Source: Arctopsyche grandis (taxonomy: Eukaryota > Arthropoda > Insecta > Trichoptera > Hydropsychidae). From it: a stretch of 64,000 nucleotides of DNA. The translations under genes were made by a program, and so were the position numbers. Below are positions 56,833 to 64,000 of the stretch, piece by piece. The stretch is from contig NC_135364.1 in assembly GCF_051622035.1 (NCBI RefSeq), positions 22,958,501 through 23,022,500 on the forward strand, given 5' to 3'. How positions within the stretch are numbered: position 1 is the first letter of the stretch; each line of letters begins with the position of its first letter. The notes beneath the pieces are model-generated. The model worked only from the letters and a program-made list of their open reading frames with translations. It searched no databases and was not told the DNA's origin.

Positions 56833-59044
56833 TTAACCACGTGCAGCTATGGCTACATTGCCAGAAAGTTCTTCCGTGGAGGTTTCTCCCACTTCTTCAC
56901 CTCCTACAGTACCATGGTTTCCTCCTTTTCCTTTATTATTGATCATACCACTGTTGATAATAGGTGGTAAAATGGGGTATATACCAGGGTGTAAGGGATG
57001 AAGAATGTGTTTACCATCATTATCATGAACTTGTACGTTTCCTCCTTGTCCATTCCCACTCCCATTGGTTCCCCTGCCTCCATTTCCACCTGCTAAAACA
57101 TTTCCAAGGGTAGTTTCTCTTTTTTGAGTTTTACCAACTTTAATGTTTCCTCCGCTTCCATTCCCACTCCCATCGGTTCCACTGTCTCCATTTCCACCTG
57201 CTAAAACATTTCCAAGGGTAGTACCTCTTTTTTGAGTTCTACCAACTTGAATGTTTCCTCCGCTTCCATTCCCACTCCCATGGCTTCCACTGCCTCCATT
57301 TCCACTTGCTTCAGCATTGCCAACGCTAGTATCTCTTTTTTGAGTTTTAGTAACTACTACGTTTCCTCCTTGTCCATTCCCACTGCCATATTGTCCACTG
57401 CCTCCACTTCCACCTCCTTTAATATTGCCAACGCTAGTTCTTTTTCCATGTCCACAACCACGACTGTTTTTTCCGCTTCCATTCCCACTGTGATCGACAC
57501 TACCTACGTGTGTGTGCTTTCCATGTGTGTGCACATGTCCAGAGCATCCATTATCGCCATTTTCGGTTGTTGTTTCATCAGTTTTATCACCTCCCCCAGT
57601 CCCAGTGCTTCCTTCCGTGTTTTCACCTTCTCCACTGCCACCTTCATCTCCTCCAGTGCCATCGTCTCCGCCTACGCTTTCCTCAGTTACTCCGCCTACT
57701 AGGTCGGCCACATTAAAAGGTCCCGTCATAATACCAGGGTTATTTATATCACGTTTATGAACTCCTCCAGTACCTGTTACTCCAGTACCACCACTGCGGT
57801 GCATAGCACCTCCTAAGATTCCCTGAAAAAATACCCCACACAGATTTGATATCTAGAATTTATGCTTAATTTTCATATTGCATATAAATAATATAAATTT
57901 TACAGGTGAAATCATTAACTAAAAGTAGAGATCACGTTATATAAATTTAATGTGATATACAAATCAATTTCATATAAATAAATTTTGAATACTATTTTAT
58001 GTCACCCTCACTTTAACCGTATAAGCATTTTTAGAGTCTAGGATCGTTAAAATTCTATACAAAAATTCCCAAACAACTCCGGGTAAATGCTTTTTTTGAT
58101 ATGTTTTTAGTTGTTTACATTAAGAATCATTCTAAGATCTTTCCCCCAACTTTATATATGTATATACAAAATCGAGTGGTCTAGAGAGCATTCCTATACG
58201 CTGACAGGGGTCTACGTGACGAGACAGAATGTTAAATTACAGAAAACACAAATATCGGAAGGCAAAGATCGAAAATCGAAAGATCTTAAGTTGAAAGATC
58301 AAAAAAAAAATGGCGCATGGTAAACGGTACATACTCATTTAATTTGCGCGAGCAGGATACAACAGGAACAAGAGGAACAGGCTTTTCCCCCCGTATTAAT
58401 GTGCGCGCGCAGAAGTGAGTATGTACGTGAGTATGTACTGTTTACCATGCACCATTTTTTTTGATCTTTTGACTTAAGATCTTTCGATTTTCGATCTTTG
58501 CCTTACGATATTTGCGTTTTCTGTAATTTAACATTCTGTCTCGTCACGGAGACCGACGCTGACAGAGCCCAGAAGTGTCTGGTTTTACAGGACAGAGCCA
58601 GATAGCTATTAATACAATGATCGACTAGCGTGCAAAATATTCTTATTGTTCTTGAATAGTTTTCTAAATTAAAAAAAAAAAACAATTTAAATGAAACATA
58701 AAAAAATATGTAAATACATATATATATATATTTTTTTTATATATTGTTTGCTAGGAAATTCTTCTAATGATTGAATGTCACCATGTGAGATATATCTGTT
58801 CACTTTTTATTTTTAAATTTCACAATCAATAGAAGAGTGTAATCAAAATTATATTCATATGTTCATATATATAGAGAATAATTGCTCATTGAATCAACTG
58901 TCAATTAAGAGGAATCAGAAAGATTAACAAAATTTTTCCAAATTACATGAAAATTTTTGGTAAAATTCGTTACAATATAAAAATAAATTTAAAAACAATT
59001 ACCTGCACAAAGCACAGCACAAGTAGTAGTCCTACGAACTTCAT
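56833..59044 (-). CDS. GRP-D: divergent secreted Gly-rich protein with acidic and His-rich N-terminal region
   Basis: Exon 1 (59,003-59,044) encodes MKFVGLLLVLCFVQ. Exon 2 (56,833-57,822) follows TTTTTTCAG. The intron is 1,180 nt and phase 0; the protein is 343 residues. The mature N-terminus (G-I-L-G-G-A-M-H-R) differs from B and C. An early V-H-K-R site is followed by a Gly/Glu/Asp-rich acidic stretch, then a His-rich segment (H-V-H-T-H-G-K-H-T-H), then C-G-H-G-K-R. The remaining half matches GRP-C: units beginning T-S-V-G-N, D-T-S-V-G-N, G-T-T-L-G-N and E-T-T-L-G-N, each after Lys-Arg, and the same C-terminus ending A-I-A-A-R-G. About five Lys-Arg sites in all. The chimeric layout (new N-half, shared C-half) suggests recombination between paralogues or old divergence followed by conversion of the 3' half. 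Confidence 0.86.
58208..58555. mobile_element. Complete foldback element with long inverted repeats in the GRP-D intron
   Basis: The 348-bp element is flanked by ACGCTGACAG (58,198-58,207 and 58,556-58,565), a 10-bp target duplication. Its terminal inverted repeats are about 135 bp and begin GGGTCTACGTGACGAGAC on the left; the right end complement begins GGTCTCCGTGACGAGAC after one base. They enclose a ~85-bp core. Long TIRs with 9-10 bp duplications fit the Mutator-like superfamily. No ORF. A one-armed relative is at 597-807. Confidence 0.8.
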
Positions 59045-59235
59045 CTTGGTTTTTGATAACTCGATGGAAAAACTGTGTCGTATTTATACTGAATTTTCCC
59101 CGTTTGTAGCGCTTCATGTACATATGTAGGCTAAAATGAAGGGGAAATATCGATAATTTGATCAATAAAGTTTTATTACATTGTTTTTTTTGCATGTGCA
59201 TGAATAATTTAATGCAGATTGCATTTAGCACTCGC
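59042..59235 (-). promoter_or_regulatory. Promoter of GRP-D (TATA, variant octamer)
   Basis: TATAAATAC is the complement of 59,080-59,088. The GRP element is weaker (AAAATGAAGGGGAAATATCG near 59,133). The octamer position reads ATGCAGAT on the plus strand (59,212-59,219), one mismatch from ATGCAAAT, 132 bp above TATA. Confidence 0.6.
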
Positions 59236-59850
59236 AATATATATTACATATACATATACAATATACATATATATGTACATATATATGTATATACATCATA
59301 CATACGTCTCATCATATCTCATTGCAAGTTACCGGACACGTCATTGATTTGAACTAAAAGCATATGATTGTTAACTACTTTTGCAGTCTTATTATCCAAT
59401 ATAATGCTATCGGGTATCTAATAACATAAATAAGAAATCGATTGTTGATTAAAACATAATAAATAGTTATTTTGTATATGCGTACATAATCTCATGTAAA
59501 TTACTTTTGACATTCATCGTATACATAATCGATTTGCGTGCATTTTCTTATCGTATCATTTTTTTATCATATATATAATCGATTACGTTTAAATAAGAGG
59601 AATATTTTGACTACTCTACATATTTCGTATACATGTTAAAATTGTCCTGATAACACTTGTCATATGTACATATGTATATCAGCCAGTACTGTATACACGT
59701 ACCCCTTACAAACATCATCGTTAATTTGACCTGCTCTATTCACACATTTCACGCAAGTTAAAGACGCATGCAATCAATACGCATACATATATACACATAT
59801 ATATGCATATACACATGCATATACTATCACTGGACCTATGTATTTTCCTC
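59236..59850. other. AT-rich and TACATATG microsatellite DNA
   Basis: Simple TACATATA repeats (59,238-59,300, 59,785-59,825) and AT-rich DNA with no gene. Confidence 0.5.
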
Positions 59851-59854
59851 TTTT

Positions 59855-60650
59855 GACTGGAGTTTTGCAAAACTCGCGTGTTTTCAGGAAGGGATGCGCT
59901 GCCGACAGCGGTTTTCTCTGCGCGAGATAAATAACCGAATAACTCACTCGCCACCGCATACAACTTTGGGCGTCTTTCAACCTTCCCTCTGACAACCCCT
60001 TCTCGAAATAACTTCCACTTTCGCGAGCGCGAGTTTTTTCACAAACAAGTTTTTCCGATGCGACGCCGCTGCGCGGTCACCCGAGATCTAAGGGTTAACT
60101 CGACTTCGTGCGCCAATTTGTTTACTACACTGTGTACATCACATTGTCGTATCGCTGCATATATGTAATACTAAATACATCAAATGAATGTCATGTCAAT
60201 AACGATCTCATCAAAATCATCTAATTTAATTTGGCCGCAAATCTGAGCGTTGAGTCCCTAAGGCGTTATATTAAAAACGGAATTAAATTGAAACAGACGA
60301 GCGACGCGTTATTAATGTAAGAAGGGTGCCGACTTTTACTAATTTTCGCACAATTTCTCCCCCGTGAAATATTAGGCCATCAGATTTTTCACAATTAGAG
60401 TGGAGATCGCGCGGTTTCAACTAATAATAAAAAATTATAACAGTACGTCAGTTCGCTGTCGGGACGGTTTAATTAAGGCCTTTCCTCTGGCATGGCAACG
60501 GGACAAAGGAGTAGCAAATTGAACCAGCAGATGTCACAGAAACGCGATACTTCACAGTCGACTGTGGTTTTACCGGTATATAGATGTGAGACGGTCCATA
60601 AGCTGCAACAGAAACTTCAGATTTCAACGGGCTTCGTCAATTTTACGAGC
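59855..60650. other. GC-richer island, candidate regulatory DNA
   Basis: Complex block with GCGCGAGATAAATAACCG, TTCGCGAGCGCGAG and TTAATTTGGCCGCAAATC. Frames on both strands at 59,736-59,995 and 60,492-60,707 have no motif. Composition resembles the other islands. Confidence 0.3.
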
Positions 60651-61091
60651 TTAATCAACGGAAATAGTTTTAAAATATCAAAATTCATATGCGAACATGA
60701 AAAATGAAAAATCAGTATAAATATCGTATAATATACATGCAATTATACGTATGTACATTTGTAGATGTTTATTCATATGTATGTATGTATGTACATATAC
60801 ATACATACATGTATATACAGTTTCGAGAAAGATAGAAATAAAATTAACCTACACCAAAAGTAACCTACTCATAAAACTAAAACTAACCTAGTCATACAAA
60901 TTTACATTAAATAGTTGATGCACTCAAACGAACTTTTGACGGTTGAACTAGTACGCTTAGATAATAAAAAAAATAATCCTTGAAATGGAAAAACAATCTT
61001 TCTAAATATGGTGAAGTGAAAAATTTGCGAAATAAAAGCAAAGGAAAATAAAAATATGTAAAAAAAGTATATTTTAGACTTTTGACATTCT

Positions 61092-61493
61092 CTATATGTA
61101 CTCGTGGGTTTGGTGCATACGCTCTAAAATCGCCAGATTAACAGAACGGCAGCTTTAAAAGTAATTCTCGTTTTCTCGAATGATAGATTGCACATCAGAT
61201 GACGAGTAACCTTTCGATGTGCACAGATGCAATTATTAAAATTGAGTTGGATCTTCGGATTCGGAACTTATCGAATCTTGCCTAATTAAACTCGCCTGAA
61301 AGATCCAACTTAATTTTAATAATCACCATTTTAATAATTGCATCTGTGCACATCGAAAGGTTACCCGTCATCTGATGTGCAATCTATCATTCGAGAAGAT
61401 GAGAATTGCATTTAAAGCAGCCGTCCGTTAATCTGTCGTTCAATTTGTCTGGCGATTTAAGAGCGGATCCACCGCATCCGTACTCGTATATAG
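61092..61493. mobile_element. 402-bp foldback palindrome (inverted-repeat element)
   Basis: The left arm (61,092-61,255) is matched by the complement of the right arm (61,300-61,493) over about 160 bp, with a 15-base extra segment in the right arm. The block ATAGATTGCACATCAGATGA and CCTTTCGATGTGCACAGATG is near-identical in both arms, while the outer parts differ by about one base in six. The loop is about 45 bases. No ORF. Likely a MITE or foldback element; a transcript would form a long hairpin. Confidence 0.85.
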
Positions 61494-62094
61494 CAATATA
61501 AAATCACAATCAATAGAAAAAACATCTGACTATTGATTCCAATCGTTACTTTTGGTACAGTAATTCTAGGTTTTGAGTTGAAGAATAGAAAAACCATGTA
61601 TTTTTTTATACGCTCATATCTCATAACCAAAAGCAAACCAAAAAAAAACAAAACCGTATGTGATCAACCTATGAGTTGTATTTGAATAATATAAGAATTA
61701 TAAAAAACAAAATTCGAAAGTGAATACACGTTTAAGCATACCGTCTGTAAGAGTTTTTTCGATACAAATTGAGTGCAAATGTAGGGAAACTTATAGAACA
61801 CAAAAGTTCTACTTCCGGTTGTTAGATTTTGTTCAAATGTTTTTATTACTTAACATCATTATATGTACATACCTATATTATGAACATATCAAGAAGATAG
61901 TCTATAATTTAAAAGATCACAATAACATAATGAAATAACGTTTTAAAAACAACTACTTTCGATTTACGAATTCTAACCGAAACCTTATAAACTCAAGTTA
62001 GTACATAAAACAATTAAATAAAAGTTTTCAGCTTGGCACATTCATACATATGTATGTAGGTGTAAATCGTGTGGTCGCAACATTTTTGATTTTT

Positions 62095-62345
62095 CGAAGA
62101 AGAAATGGTCCCACTTTAGGTTTATTGAATTTCGTGGAAGAAAAATCGATCAAGAGTAAAGTACCACTTCCGGTTGACGGGTATTCACTAAGTTTTATTT
62201 ACAACTTGGTATTAAGCTTAAACTTCTAGATATGAAATTTTACTTCAATACATTTAAAAGTTTCTGAGAGAAATATAAAAAACCTCGAATCTCTAGAGTA
62301 AAAGTACTATAATATTATACTTCCAGTTGAGGTAAAAATATTTAT
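62095..62345 (-). repeat. CCGGAAGT-family repeat, inverted copy
   Basis: The complement matches 47,095-47,290: CCACTTCCGGTTGACGG, CTTGGTATTAAGCTTAAAC, AGATATGAAATTTTA and CTCTAGAGTAAAAGTACT are all recognisable. Class unknown and non-coding. Confidence 0.65.
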
Positions 62346-62939
62346 TTGTAAGATTTATAATTTCTATTACATATAAAAAATTCAAGATTTTTATATTAAC
62401 AAATATGCACTTATAGTAATAAGTCAAACTTATTACTTTATGTATATGTGTATTATTGTCTAAATGAGTAGTGATAGCAAATGAGTAGTGATAGCAAAAA
62501 AAAAGTTCGTCAGCATTGCATTAATTGCATTAATTTGCACGTTATTTACCAACGAAAGTCAAATAAAAATGTTTATATAAGATGAGAGTAAAGGAGATCG
62601 ATAAAATTAACTGTTATAACTGTTTAGCCTGTGAGCTGTGGTGGTAGAAAGACGTGTTTGCATAGATAGTTGCTATCTTTTCAATCTCACACAAGATTAT
62701 GATGTAATTTTTAATAAATTCGTTAATGATAAAACTCCTCTAGCTTCATGTCAGAGACATTAATTTATTTCAATTTAGCTAACTCTCGAATGTCGGTAAG
62801 ATATCAAAGCGCCCTGAAGAGTACATATATGTAAATGGTTCAAAATGGTTCGCAATTTTTGGCAGGCAGGAATGTCACTGAACTAACAAAATGGAAGTAT
62901 TTTTAGAGGCGTAATAGAATAAATGTGAATTTTATTTTT

Positions 62940-63420
62940 ATTTAAATGCACCGATAAATGATAGTTACGATTTTCCTGCGTAAAGTTCCTATTTATATTC
63001 CCACGGAATATACCGCGAAAAGTTCGAGAATTCATCCCACATACACGCCGGCGACTGTGATAAAGCGTCGATTAAAAATATCGTACGTCAATTTGGCGAA
63101 TTGCGTTTAAGGGCGGTTTTGTCGCAAATGTTTTCCCCGGACTATCGTCGTGGGAACAATGACGATTTGCATGTGACGCTCGCTTTTCCGAAGCGACCGA
63201 CAATTTGACGTTCATTTTTCATTGGGCCCCCGGGGTGGCCGACTTTCGACGGTGCGCCATTCTCACCCCCTCCCCTCCGGTCCGAGCTAACCCTTTATTT
63301 GAGCACGAGGGTGCGAAACCAGCCCGGGGTGGTCAAAGGTAAACACGGCGCTGCTCGGCGATAGCGTTGACCGCTGAAAAATGAACGCGCGCCGGCTAGA
63401 CGTCGCTTGCACGCCAGAGA
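62940..63420. other. GC-rich island
   Basis: GC-rich complex block (TTTAAGGGCGGTTTTGTCGC, GGGCCCCCGGGGTGG) without a credible ORF. Possibly regulatory DNA. Confidence 0.35.
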
Positions 63421-63500
63421 CTCCCAACTTACAAACCAACGGAATAATTTAATAAAATAATATTTTTTTATTACATTCATACATCATATGTGCCATTACA

Positions 63501-63925
63501 AGCCAGCAGCATAGCTCAGGCGCCGGGTTGGATCCCATGAGCTGATCTCGATTGAAAATAAATTTTCCGAGTATATCTGTAATGCTGCTGGTCAGACCTG
63601 GATATTTTTGACTCCCGGTCGATCGTTTCCTATCAGAGTTTGCCAATTTTCTCTGATTTTATTGTTGAAACGGTTCCCGACTAAAAATTGGCTAAAAATC
63701 CTTCCTACCTACTATGTCACCACTATTTGAGTATGATTAATGTACAATAAATTTATGTACAATTCATAGATGTCTCGTTTAATTACGAGCTTAAGTCAGC
63801 GTCTCGTAATTCAGCGACCTGTATAGTAAATAAAAATGCCGTATTGTTTGTAATTGGCCAGGAAGGCGCATTGGGGCTTACCTGTAAGGCCTTCTCCTGG
63901 TATAAAATGTAAAAATAAATATATA
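63501..63925 (+). mobile_element. SINE family 1, plus strand, head deleted internally
   Basis: Starts AGCCAGCAGCATAGCTCAGG but jumps directly to GCGCCGGGTTGGATCC, so about 30 bp of the tRNA-like head between the A and B boxes are lost. The central domain GATCGTTTCCTATCAGAGTT (63,622) and TTGTTGAAACGGTTCCCG are intact. The 3' hairpin GGCCAGGAAGGC...GGCCTTCTCCTGG has a 2-base insertion. Antisense ORFs over it are artefacts. Confidence 0.85.
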
Positions 63926-64000
63926 AATTACAGGAATTACCCCCACGGTGATACATATTGATAGAATATTTTAGTGCATAAGTACTCACAATTTTTCAAA

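Noticed and set aside
57232..57760. Plus-strand Ser/Pro/His-rich ORFs opposite GRP-D
   Set aside because: Antisense to the acidic/His-rich coding region; no independent evidence.

Overview
This is a gene-poor, AT-rich, repeat-dense piece of an animal nuclear genome, almost certainly an insect. The evidence is spliced genes with GT-AG introns and TATA promoters, tRNA-derived SINEs, 3' ends of RTE-like and CR1/jockey-like LINEs, TTAA-flanked piggyBac-type elements, solo LTRs and satellite DNA. I see no bacterial operons, rRNA or CRISPR. Lepidoptera (or sister Trichoptera) is my best guess, but only a guess.

Layout. 0-9.8 kb: transposon debris, a ~173-bp satellite array carrying a 132-bp insertion, a solo LTR and a TTAA-flanked 582-bp element. 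10.0-12.4 kb: a GC-rich promoter-like segment, a 139-bp tandem repeat and one convincing + strand exon with a signal-like N-terminus (12,184-12,355) ending at a GT donor. The rest of that gene was not found and probably lies across a very long intron. 12.4-37 kb: AT-rich DNA with many SINEs, LINE 3' ends and a series of short GC-richer islands without convincing ORFs; these could be intronic regulatory DNA.

37.5-59.1 kb: the main content. Four paralogous minus-strand genes (here GRP-A, B, C and D) encode secreted Gly/Asn/Ser-rich repeat proteins. All share one architecture: TATA box, very short leader, a 42-nt first exon coding a 14-residue signal peptide ([14 protein letters not shown] type), a phase-0 intron, and one large second exon. 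A fifth promoter plus first exon (40,071-40,156) stands alone upstream of GRP-A. In B, C and D the Gly-rich domain is divided at regular intervals by Lys-Arg pairs, in B and C giving 36-residue units that look like a propeptide array. Downstream flanks of B, C and D are also duplicated; they carry a conserved 63-codon ORF (C and D) and a shared SINE (B and D). Three promoters share an exact POU octamer about 120 bp upstream of TATA, the other two a one-base variant, which suggests common tissue control.

59-64 kb: AT-rich DNA, a GC-rich island, a 402-bp foldback palindrome, another GC-rich island and a SINE. A broken transposon-associated gene of the widespread 'GCDTTSA' family lies at 53.7-54.5 kb, next to a long 11-bp minisatellite. 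All coordinates and splice calls come from reading the sequence by eye; no alignment or search was run.
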